This document shows, piece by piece, positions 7,954 to 14,707 of a stretch of 33,245 bases of DNA (positions are counted from its first letter, which is position 1; every line of letters begins with the position of its first letter). The notes beneath the pieces were generated by a model, which searched no databases, had not been told where the DNA came from, and was given only the letters and a program-made list of their open reading frames with translations. This DNA is from CAZYTO01 sp964650405 (GTDB taxonomy: Bacteria; Acidobacteriota; Thermoanaerobaculia; Gp7-AA8), in the NCBI GenBank assembly GCA_964650405.1, contig CAZYTO010000020.1:1-33245 (forward strand), read 5' to 3'. Made by a program: the position numbers and the translations under genes.

Positions 7954-9934
7954 TGTCCTCGTCGCCGGCCGCTGCCTCCTGCGCGACGGGGAGCGTGAAA
8001 AAGAACTGCGTCCCCACATCGGGTGTGCTCTCCACCCAGATCCTGCCGCGGTGCGATTCCACGATGCCCTTCGCGATCGGCAGGCCCAGACCGGCACCCA
8101 GACGGGCCGTCCGCTTGGCCTGCCAGTAGGGGTTGAAGATCTTGCCCAGGTTCTCCGGCTGGATGCCGTGGCCCGTGTCGCTCACCGTAACCAGCACCTG
8201 CGACTGGTCATCGTCCTGATCAAAGCGGTCGGCGCGGAACGAGATCACGCCGCCGGCCGGCGTGAACTTCAGGGCGTTGCCGATGAGATTCGACAGCACC
8301 TGCATGATGCGGTGGTGGTCCGCCAGGACGTGCGGCACGCCGTCCGCGATGGTGGAGTGGAAGGAGATCGCGCTCGTCGCCGCCTGGGCCTTGAACAGCT
8401 CGTAGGCCTCCCCGAAGAGCTTTTCCACCTCCACGGGCTTCGGATCGATGGGAAGCTGCTTGCCGCCTTCCAGCCGGGTGACGTCGAGCAGGTCGTCGAT
8501 GAGCGCGCGCATGCGCCGGGCCGAGACGCTGATGGCATCCACCTGCTCGCGGTCCTCGGCGGGGACGTGCTCCGAGATCTGCAGGAGCTGCGCGCCGAGC
8601 ATGATCGCGTTGAGCGGATTGCGCAGGTCGTGCGAGACGATGGCCAGCACTTCCTCGCGAGCCCGGACGGCCTGCTGCGATTCCTGGTAAAGCCCGGCGT
8701 TGTCGACGGCCAGCGACCCGTGACGCGCCAGTTGCGCTGCCGTGCCGGCGTCGTCCCGGGTGAAGACCCGTCCCTCCGGCGCCGTCATGAGCAGCACGCC
8801 GATGGTCTGTCCGCGGCTGACCAGCGGAATGGCCAGCATAGAGCGGGGCGAGGCGGGCGTGTCGGGGCTGAAGTAGTCGATGAGCGGAGAGGCCGGCCCG
8901 ATGAGGCGCGTCTCGCGCTCTTGAAGGATCTCGGCCAGCGCTTGCGGCACGTCGTCGACCGTTTCGCCCACGCGGGCCAGCATGGCGCTCTCCTTCACGC
9001 GCTCGCGATGGGCCGCGGCCGCCCGCCGGAGCCCTCCACCCGGTTCGACGAGGTCGATCACGCACGACTCGGCCAGGTTCGGCACGACCAGCCGGGCGAA
9101 GCGCAGGGTCGTCTGCTCGAGGTCGAGGGAGACGGTCAGTTCCTGCGCCGCCGCGGCGATGAACGCGGCCCGGCGTTCCTCCCGCTCCGCCGTGGCGCGG
9201 GCCGTCTTCGCGTCCGCGGCCTCACGCTCCGCCTCCCGCCGCCGGCCCATGGCCTCACGGGCCAGGAGCCGCATCTGCCGGCCCAGCCCGGCCACGAGCA
9301 GCGCCGAGGTGAGCGCCAGCAGGGTCAGGACCACGGTGAGCGTCACGTTGAGGCGCTCGGCGTCGCGGATGCGCCGGTAACGGTCCTCGATGGAGTTCTC
9401 GATGGCCGTCTCGAGCTTATTGGCCGACTGGATCAAATCCTCGTATTTCGGATGGCGCTCGAAGAGGCGGTCGGCGAAGACCTCCGTCGGGATCGGGCGA
9501 AGGAAGCCGCCGCTCTCCACCGCTTCGTGCCATCGATCCGAGTTCTTCTTGAGAGTCTCGAGCTCTTTGCCCGTATCGGCGCTCAGTCGCGGAGCCAGGC
9601 GCCGCAACGTCGCCACCTCGCCGCGGTCCAGATCGAGCAGGTGCAGGTACTCCGTGCGGTACTGGCCCTGCTTTGTGACCTGGTAGGCGATGAGCTTGTC
9701 GAGCTCGGCCGACAGGTTCAACTGCAGCATGCCCGCCGCGTGCCGTGCCGGCTCGCATTCCTTCGTCACCTCGGTCCGCAGGCGTGACGTCCGCCGCTCG
9801 CCGAGGATGGGCAGCACGGCCAGAGAGACGAGCGAGATGATGATGAACGCCACCGGCAGCACGGTCGTCCACGTGCTCTCCGGCCCCACCCGCCAGATGC
9901 TGCGCCGTTCCTGCCGTCTGCGTTCGTTCGCCAT
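7919..9934 (-). CDS. Sensor histidine kinase with periplasmic CHASE3-like and GAF domains
   Basis: 671 aa. Two transmembrane helices (about 23-43 and 197-217) bracket a helical extracytoplasmic region like CHASE3. A HAMP-like or coiled linker follows, then a GAF domain (about 260-415) and a full kinase core. The core has the H-box VSHDLRNP (His435), the N-box LSNLIGNALKF (Asn553), G1 VSDTGHG (Asp586), the F-box KIFNPYWQ and G2 GAGLGLPIAKG. The start ATG 9934 is preceded by AAGGAA. No response regulator gene is adjacent, so it is an orphan here. The two PilZ-like paralogues on either side, transcribed oppositely, are the obvious candidate partners. Confidence 0.92.
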   Translation of the reverse strand: MANERRRQERRSIWRVGPESTWTTVLPVAFIIISLVSLAVLPILGERRTSRLRTEVTKECEPARHAAGMLQLNLSAELDKLIAYQVTKQGQYRTEYLHLLDLDRGEVATLRRLAPRLSADTGKELETLKKNSDRWHEAVESGGFLRPIPTEVFADRLFERHPKYEDLIQSANKLETAIENSIEDRYRRIRDAERLNVTLTVVLTLLALTSALLVAGLGRQMRLLAREAMGRRREAEREAADAKTARATAEREERRAAFIAAAAQELTVSLDLEQTTLRFARLVVPNLAESCVIDLVEPGGGLRRAAAAHRERVKESAMLARVGETVDDVPQALAEILQERETRLIGPASPLIDYFSPDTPASPRSMLAIPLVSRGQTIGVLLMTAPEGRVFTRDDAGTAAQLARHGSLAVDNAGLYQESQQAVRAREEVLAIVSHDLRNPLNAIMLGAQLLQISEHVPAEDREQVDAISVSARRMRALIDDLLDVTRLEGGKQLPIDPKPVEVEKLFGEAYELFKAQAATSAISFHSTIADGVPHVLADHHRIMQVLSNLIGNALKFTPAGGVISFRADRFDQDDDQSQVLVTVSDTGHGIQPENLGKIFNPYWQAKRTARLGAGLGLPIAKGIVESHRGRIWVESTPDVGTQFFFTLPVAQEAAAGDEDTTRPAESAARR

Positions 9935-10000
9935 GTTCCTTCGTGGACGTTTCGACACGTGCAGCAATATGCTTGCCTTCGCCACCGGGTCCGACTACTT

Positions 10001-10648
10001 ATGACTTCCAACGACCGCAGAGAGTTTCAACGTCTTCACCTAGCCAAGCCAATCCTTGCTCAGCTCGGAGACGGCAGCGCCCTCATCCTCGACATCGGCG
10101 TGGGCGGCGCACTGGTCGAGCACCATGGCCACCTCGAGGCCGGCGACCAGATGCGTCTGCAGTTCCGCTGGAAGGGGGAGGATGTCAGCTTCGAGTGCGT
10201 GGTCATCCGTTCCCGCGTCGTGCGCGACCGGCCGGGTCTGGAAACGGTGCGGTCGCACACCGGCCTGCGCTTCCTCGAAGCCCGTGGCCGCTCCGAGGAG
10301 CATCTCAACGACATGATGGCCACGTTCGTCGGCCGTGTCCTTTCCGCGCAGCGGGCCAATGCCAGCGGCGCCGGCGGCGGCCCCGACGCCCTCACGCTTG
10401 CCCAGCTCGGCGCCGCCCGGCGGGCGCGCTCGGAAGGGTGGCTGACCTATCGCTGGGCGGACGGCGACTGGACCATCACCCCGTCCGCGTCTCCGCTGCA
10501 GCCGGAGGACGGCTTCACCGTCGCCGCCTACGAGGACGAGGACGAGCTGCGCGAGCTTTGCGAGACGTACGAGACGGCCAACGACGAGGGGCGGCGCCTG
10601 ATCCGGCTGGTGGCAGAGCTGAGCGCGAAGAACGTCAAGCCCATCTAA
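10001..10648 (+). CDS. PilZ domain protein, paralogue 2
   Basis: 215 aa. It has an intact-looking PilZ signature: RREFQRLHLAKP followed by ILDIGVGGALVE, close to the D-x-S-x-x-G c-di-GMP motif but with Gly for Ser. The C-terminal half is shared with the gene at 7315 (ELCETYETANDEGRRLIRLVAELS against LCAVYEASDEEGRRLIRLFAELS), so the two arose by duplication. It is divergent from the sensor kinase (66 bp between starts) and converges on the HAD gene with 4 bp between stop codons. The start at 10001 is chosen because RREF then lies near the N-terminus, as in its paralogue; an ATG at 9959 is in frame. Confidence 0.8.
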   Translation: MTSNDRREFQRLHLAKPILAQLGDGSALILDIGVGGALVEHHGHLEAGDQMRLQFRWKGEDVSFECVVIRSRVVRDRPGLETVRSHTGLRFLEARGRSEEHLNDMMATFVGRVLSAQRANASGAGGGPDALTLAQLGAARRARSEGWLTYRWADGDWTITPSASPLQPEDGFTVAAYEDEDELRELCETYETANDEGRRLIRLVAELSAKNVKPI

Positions 10649-10680
10649 GCGACTAAGCGACTAAGCGACTAAGCGAATTC
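10646..10680. repeat. GCGACTAA octamer array spanning two stop codons
   Basis: Almost perfect copies of GCGACTAA run from the stop of the PilZ gene into GCGAATTC. On the other strand the array is translated as the last residues of the HAD hydrolase (NSLSRLVA-stop). Both stop codons lie within the repeat. Confidence 0.85.
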
Positions 10681-11351
10681 AGCTCGCAGAAGCTCCCGAC
10701 GATCCGGTCCGCCGCGGAAACGTCCTGCGGCAGCCGCGCGTGGGCGGCGCGGACGGCGACACAGAACATCCCCGCCGCCTTCGCCGCCAGGACGCCGACG
10801 CGCGAGTCCTCGAACACGATGCACTCCCCCGGCGCGACGCCGAGCGCTTCGGCCGTCACGAGATACGCCTCCGGATGCGGTTTGGCGTGTGTGACCATGC
10901 TGCCGTCGACGATCGTGGCGAAGGCGTCCCGAAGCCCGAACCGGCGGAGGATGGCATCGATCTCCGGGCCCACCGCGGACGAGGTCACCGCCAGGATCAG
11001 CCCCTGCTGCTGCAGCGCCCGCACGACCTTCTCCACGCACGGCAGCAGCACCAAGGGAGAGCGCTCGCAGGCCGCACGGAAGTACCTCTGCCGCTTCGCC
11101 AGCAGCTCATCGGCAGGAGCGGTCCAGCCGAAGATGGCCCGCATCTCCCCGATCTCGTCGAGAATCCGCCGCCCCGACTCGAAGCGGATCCACTCCGGCA
11201 ACTGCTCGTAATCGCTTCCCATCTCCCGGCACAGCTCCGCGCTCGCCGCCGTGTGCTGCGGCTCGAGGTCGATCATGGTCTGGTCGAAGTCGAAGAGGGC
11301 GGCTTTCGTTGGCCGTTGTTCGTTGTTCGTTGTTCGTGGTTCGTTGGTCAT
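10653..11351 (-). CDS. HAD-superfamily hydrolase (beta-phosphoglucomutase / phosphoglycolate phosphatase type)
   Basis: 232 aa. Motif I is LFDFDQT (nucleophile Asp and acid/base Asp), motif II AVTSSA, motif III Lys in HAKPHPEAY, and motif IV IVFEDSRVG. A helical cap lies between motifs I and II. The enzyme would hydrolyse or transfer a phosphate on a small metabolite; the substrate is not predictable. The first 15 residues (MTNEPRTTNNEQRPT) are encoded by a CGTTGTT-type repeat and replace the usual Met directly before KAALFDFD. The last eight residues are encoded by the octamer repeat. Both ends of the protein are therefore repeat-derived. There is no alternative start codon between the repeat and motif I. 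Confidence 0.87.
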   Translation of the reverse strand: MTNEPRTTNNEQRPTKAALFDFDQTMIDLEPQHTAASAELCREMGSDYEQLPEWIRFESGRRILDEIGEMRAIFGWTAPADELLAKRQRYFRAACERSPLVLLPCVEKVVRALQQQGLILAVTSSAVGPEIDAILRRFGLRDAFATIVDGSMVTHAKPHPEAYLVTAEALGVAPGECIVFEDSRVGVLAAKAAGMFCVAVRAAHARLPQDVSAADRIVGSFCELNSLSRLVA

Positions 11352-11416
11352 CGCGGGGTATCGGGTATCAAGGTATCGAGTATCGGCCTCAGCGACTAGC
11401 GATCAGCGATTAGCGA
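11303..11416. repeat. Compound repeat: CGTTGTT heptamers, GGTATCGA and GCGATTA units
   Basis: Heptamers of the CGTTGTT / CGTTGGT type fill about 11303-11349 and encode the HAD N-terminus on the minus strand. They pass into GGTATCGGGTATCAAGGTATCG units (about 11356-11386) and then AGCGACTAGCGATCAGCGATTAGCG (about 11391-11415). Three unit types are thus stacked in one gene border. Confidence 0.8.
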
Positions 11417-11427
11417 ACTATAGTGTC

Positions 11428-11646
11428 GTGTACGTGGACCCCGACTTCACCCGCATCATGCTGCGCGTCGCGGCCATTGGGCTCTTCATCGGCGGCGTCG
11501 GTGCGGCGGCGCTCTCCGTCGCCTTCCGGGCCTATGGAAGGGACAAACCGCGCGAGATCCGCGGCGCTCTCTGGATGGCGGCGTTCCTGGCCTTCGTGCT
11601 GATCGGCTGCGTGGTGCTGCTGCGCATCTCGTTCGTAAAGCACTGA
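11428..11646 (+). CDS. Small membrane protein, function unknown
   Basis: About 72 aa with two hydrophobic segments (IMLRVAAIGLFIGGVGAAAL and ALWMAAFLAFVLIGCVVLLR) separated by a basic loop (FRAYGRDKPREI). A TATAGT just upstream of GTG 11428 looks like a -10, which would make the message almost leaderless. GTG 11434 and ATG 11458 are alternative starts. I do not recognise the family. It sits immediately after a repeat array. Confidence 0.6.
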   Translation: MYVDPDFTRIMLRVAAIGLFIGGVGAAALSVAFRAYGRDKPREIRGALWMAAFLAFVLIGCVVLLRISFVKH

Positions 11647-11656
11647 CGCGAAAGAG

Positions 11657-12862
11657 TCAAACGACGCCTCTGGCGCGCAGCGCCGCGATCTCCGCCCGCC
11701 GGTAGCCCAGCTCCCGCAGGATGCGATCGGTGTGCTCTCCCAGCGCCGGCGGCGCGCTGCCGGGCGAGCGGCGTTTTCCGTCCACCTTCACCGGATTGCG
11801 CAGCGCTTCATACGTCCCCAGCTCCGGATGCTCCACCGTACCGGCCAGCGCCCGGCCGCCCTCGGTGCGCAGCGCCTCGCGCACGCCGCGCACGAGGGAA
11901 GCGGGGATGGCTGCTCGGCGGCAGCGCTGCACCCAGAGGGCGGCCTTCTTCGTGCGGAAGGCCGATTCCAGGGCCGCGATCAGCTCCCCGCGGTGTGCGA
12001 CCCGATCCGCGTTTGTGGCGAAGCGCGGGTCGCCGGCCAGCTCCTCGCTCTCCAGCACGCGCGTGCAGAGGAGCTGGAAGTGGCGGTCCGTTCCCACGCC
12101 GATGGCGAACGGCCGGTCGCTGGCGTGGAAGAGCTGGTACGGCACGATGGACGCGTGGGCGTTTCCGTAGCGTCCCGCCTCGCGGCCGGTGACCTGGGCG
12201 CTCTGGGCGACGTTGACCAGCGAGGCCACCGTGGCCCCGAAGAGCGAGACCTCCAGGGATGCGCCGGAGCCCTTCACCAGCGCCGAGCAGATCGCCCCGA
12301 AGGCGTAGTGCGCTGTCAGCACGTCGCTCAGGGCCACCCCGGCCTTCATCGGGTCGCCGCTGGCCTCTCCCGTGATGGCCATCAATCCGGAGCCCGCCTG
12401 CGCCAGGAGGTCGTACCCGGGCACGTCCCTTTCGGCCGTATCCGCGTCGTAGCCGCGGATGGTGCAGTGCACGGCCTTCGGCTGGATGGAGCGCGGATCG
12501 GGAAAGCCCAGGGCCCGCTTCTGTGCATCGAGGAAGTTGTCCACCACGACGTCTGCCCGCGCCATCAGCTCCCGGGCGATGGCCGCCCCTTCCTCCGTCT
12601 TCAGATTCAGGGTCAGCGACTCCTTGCTGCGGTTGATGGAGAGAAAGTACGTCGAGATCCCGTGCACGAACGGCGGCCCCCACCGCCGCGTCTCGTCGCC
12701 CCGCCCCGGCTCCTCGACCTTGATGACCCGCGCCCCGTTGTCGGCCAGGAGCTGGGTGCACAGCGGCCCGGCCAGCACGCGCGAGAAGTCGGCCACGGTG
12801 ATACCGGAGAGAGGGCGGCCGGAATCGGCGGTCTTCGCTCGTCGCAATCCGTGCGCTTTCAC
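11657..12862 (-). CDS. CaiB/BaiF family (class III) CoA-transferase
   Basis: 401 aa, normal length for the family. It begins GRPLSGITVADFSRVLAGPLCTQLLADNGARVIKVEEP, the typical N-terminal Rossmann half. It continues with FLSINRSKESLTLNLK and PGYDLLAQAGSGLM, whose Asp151 is the probable catalytic residue. The C-terminal RLRELGY-type end (DRILRELGYRRAEIAALRARGVV) is also typical. It moves CoA between carboxylic acids; the acid cannot be named from sequence. No neighbouring acyl-CoA genes are present to indicate a pathway. Its start is bordered by a repeat array. Confidence 0.9.
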   Translation of the reverse strand: MKAHGLRRAKTADSGRPLSGITVADFSRVLAGPLCTQLLADNGARVIKVEEPGRGDETRRWGPPFVHGISTYFLSINRSKESLTLNLKTEEGAAIARELMARADVVVDNFLDAQKRALGFPDPRSIQPKAVHCTIRGYDADTAERDVPGYDLLAQAGSGLMAITGEASGDPMKAGVALSDVLTAHYAFGAICSALVKGSGASLEVSLFGATVASLVNVAQSAQVTGREAGRYGNAHASIVPYQLFHASDRPFAIGVGTDRHFQLLCTRVLESEELAGDPRFATNADRVAHRGELIAALESAFRTKKAALWVQRCRRAAIPASLVRGVREALRTEGGRALAGTVEHPELGTYEALRNPVKVDGKRRSPGSAPPALGEHTDRILRELGYRRAEIAALRARGVV

Positions 12863-12904
12863 GAGAGCCCGCCCCGAGCGCCGGCAGCCAAACAGACAGA
12901 GACC

Positions 12905-13010
12905 ACGGACGACATCCGATACCCGACACCCGACACCCGATACCCCGAGTCTCGAAGAGGTTCCGGCACCCGGAACCTGTCACCCGGTACCGCGGTCCGC
13001 GACCCGCTCG
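12905..13010. repeat. ACACCCGAT-type array between CoA-transferase and zinc-ribbon genes
   Basis: GATACCCG, ACACCCGA and CACCCGAT recur with 8-bp spacing at 12915-12945. Looser CACCCGGAACCTGTCACCCGGTACCGCGG units follow. The array lies between two genes of the same strand and ends a few bases from the downstream stop codon. Confidence 0.65.
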
Positions 13011-13016
13011 CCGCCC

Positions 13017-13352
13017 TCACTTGAACGTCTGCTTGAGGGTGTCCAGGTCGGCCAGGGTCCGGCGGAGGATGGCCACGACCTTGTGGACCTCGGTGCCGTA
13101 CATGCGCAGCTCGGCGTCGCAGTCGGTCATGGAGTAGACGGCCTCGTCTTTCTCCAGGCGGTCGCGCTCGAAGCGGAGGCGCTCGGCGAGCTCTTCGATC
13201 TCCGTGACCAGCACGAAGCTGACGTCTTTTTCGCCGAGGTAGCGCTTGCACTGCGGGCAGTAGATCGAGCGATCCTGGGCCGCCTCGACCAGCTCGAAAA
13301 CGAACTGGCGCTGGCACTGCGGGCACTCGAAAACTTCCGGTAGCACGGCCAT
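13017..13352 (-). CDS. Zinc-ribbon plus coiled-coil protein, function unknown
   Basis: 111 aa. Two Cys pairs (FECPQCQRQF near residue 10 and IYCPQCKRYL near 33) form a zinc ribbon. A charged helical region (EEIEELAERLRFERDRLEKDEA) and a second helix (VVAILRRTLADLDTLKQTF) follow, suggesting a coiled coil. Start ATG 13352 is preceded by GGAGAGG; an upstream ATG at 13379 is possible but has no ribosome binding site. No named family is recognised. It could be a nucleic-acid- or protein-binding regulator, but nothing in the context tests that. Confidence 0.75.
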   Translation of the reverse strand: MAVLPEVFECPQCQRQFVFELVEAAQDRSIYCPQCKRYLGEKDVSFVLVTEIEELAERLRFERDRLEKDEAVYSMTDCDAELRMYGTEVHKVVAILRRTLADLDTLKQTFK

Positions 13353-13454
13353 CTGCCTCTCCGTTGATTGTGCCACCAACCACCAGTTTTGTCGCGGAAT
13401 TCACGCCTTGACGGGTGGGTTAGGCCCGTCGTACCATCCGCGGCCCGTCCTCAC

Positions 13455-13528
13455 TGGGAGATCGTTCAATGGTAGGACAAGCGGCTCTGGACCGCTGAAT
13501 CGGGGTTCGAGTCCCTGTCTCCCAGCCA
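13455..13528 (+). tRNA. tRNA-Gln (anticodon CUG)
   Basis: The acceptor stem TGGGAGA/TCTCCCA has discriminator G and an encoded CCA. The anticodon arm is AGCGG-CTCTGGA-CCGCT with anticodon CTG, and the T-arm is CGGGG-TTCGAGT-CCCTG. All arms pair. The last ten bases, CTCCCAGCCA, recur in the intergenic regions at 14555, 14665 and 17323. Confidence 0.95.
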
Positions 13529-13544
13529 ATAATCCTGAGCTCCC

Positions 13545-14405
13545 TTAAAGTCTTGCGTTTCGGGCGAGGCGCGCGGTTTCTCGAAAGAGCCACGCTTCGA
13601 AATTCGCCGTTGCGGCGAATCCGACTCGGCGCTCGCGAATCATTCCCTGCGGATCGATGATCACGGTCGTCGGAACTCCGGCGATCCCGAATGCCCGGTA
13701 TGCGATGCGGTTCGGGTCAAAGGCCACGGAGAGATTCAAGTGTTGCGCGCGAACGAATCGAAGAATGTCTCCGGGCTGGTCCCCTCCGATGCCTGAATTG
13801 ATCGCAATGACCTCGACGGCTCGCGACTGCTGAGCGAAGTCCGCGAGCGCCGGAAGCTCTCGAACGCACGGGACGCACCATATTTGCCAGAAGTTGAGAA
13901 CGACGACGCGGCCCCGAAGGTCTGCCAGCCGGATCTGACCGCCGCTGAGCAATTGCAGCCTGACATCGGGAGCGGGCGTATCGACATGCAACGACAGCGC
14001 GTCATCCCATATCCGTGGCACGAGCAGTATCCCCACGACAGCGGCAATCGTGATCGCGGCGATTCTGGAAGCCGTCGACAGCAGCGCCGCAGCGACGCTT
14101 GCAGCGAGAGCGATGGACATCGGAACCAGCAGCGCGGCGATATTCGCCAAAGCCAATTTGCCGATCGCAGCATCTGCGGCAACGAGCCACACGTTCACGG
14201 CCAAGAAAGCGAACCATCGCGGGGAGCCGGCTCGGATTCGCATCCATGTGGCCAGAGGATAGGCGACGATCGGCAAAACGACAGATGAGTACTCCATCGC
14301 AACCTGTGAGATGCCCTGCAGCAGAACCGCAACGACAAAAACAGTCAGGGCAGTGAGGCCGGCACCGAAGTCAATCAAGCGCGAACGCACCTTACTTGGC
14401 GGCAT
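13545..14405 (-). CDS. TlpA-like thioredoxin domain fused to a membrane domain
   Basis: 286 aa. The N-terminal half has about five transmembrane helices (residues 13-145). The C-terminal half (150-286) is a redoxin/TlpA domain: PAPDVRLQLLSGGQIRLADLRGRVVVLNFWQIWCVPCVRELPAL with active-site WCVPC. It continues with INSGIGGDQPGDILRF and the cis-Pro loop GIAGVPTTVIID. The thioredoxin part probably faces the periplasm and reduces or exchanges thiols, as in cytochrome c maturation. The specific partner is unknown. A normal start ATG lies at 14405. It is convergent with the tRNA. Confidence 0.88.
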   Translation of the reverse strand: MPPSKVRSRLIDFGAGLTALTVFVVAVLLQGISQVAMEYSSVVLPIVAYPLATWMRIRAGSPRWFAFLAVNVWLVAADAAIGKLALANIAALLVPMSIALAASVAAALLSTASRIAAITIAAVVGILLVPRIWDDALSLHVDTPAPDVRLQLLSGGQIRLADLRGRVVVLNFWQIWCVPCVRELPALADFAQQSRAVEVIAINSGIGGDQPGDILRFVRAQHLNLSVAFDPNRIAYRAFGIAGVPTTVIIDPQGMIRERRVGFAATANFEAWLFRETARLARNARL

Positions 14406-14562
14406 CGCTAGTTGATACGTGACGGGCGACGTGTTGTTGCGGCAACTCCTGTTCTGCCGCTACCACCCTGTCAGTCGCGGCGAGTGTGACTAGCGCACGA
14501 GGAAGAGAACTTACAACGGTCGTTCGAGCGCCGAAGTTCTGAGTTCGTCCAGTGCTCCCAGC

Positions 14563-14581
14563 CAGCGGCAACGTGCCGCTG
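14563..14581. repeat. Perfect short inverted repeat in the 14406-14707 intergenic region
   Basis: CAGCGGCA-ACG-TGCCGCTG is a perfect 8-bp stem with a 3-base loop. It directly overlaps the end of a CTCCCAGCCA element (14555-14564). No T-run follows on either strand, so it is not a typical terminator. Apart from this hairpin, a second CTCCCAGCCA copy at 14665 and the putative NHL-gene promoter, I see nothing in this roughly 300-bp gap. Confidence 0.55.
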
Positions 14582-14664
14582 CGTAGGTTGGCCAAGCCTC
14601 CTTCAGGAGTTGCGTGGGTCGGTTCACGCTGCCGCAAGCGCGAAAGTTCGAATACCGTTCAACC

Positions 14665-14692
14665 CTCCCAGCCAGCGTCCTTCTGCTAGCCT
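14665..14692 (+). promoter_or_regulatory. CTCCCAGCCA element plus TGCTAGCCT upstream of NHL gene 1
   Basis: CTCCCAGCCA (14665-14674) is followed by TGCTAGCCT (14684-14692). The spacing from CCAGCC to TAGCCT is 19 bases, identical to the arrangement before the second NHL gene. TAGCCT would serve as the -10, placing +1 about at the ACG at 14699. This is inferred from conservation between two paralogues. Confidence 0.5.
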
Positions 14693-14707
14693 TTCCGCAC
14701 GCAAGCA

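Noticed and set aside
1369..13010. CRISPR array
   Set aside because: The repeats are 7-8 bp, contiguous and degenerate, with no spacers of regular length and no cas genes.
13455..13528. tRNA-Gln as the integration site of a classical genomic island
   Set aside because: The gene is intact, but no integrase is present and the matching repeats are only ten bases. I keep only the sequence match as an observation.
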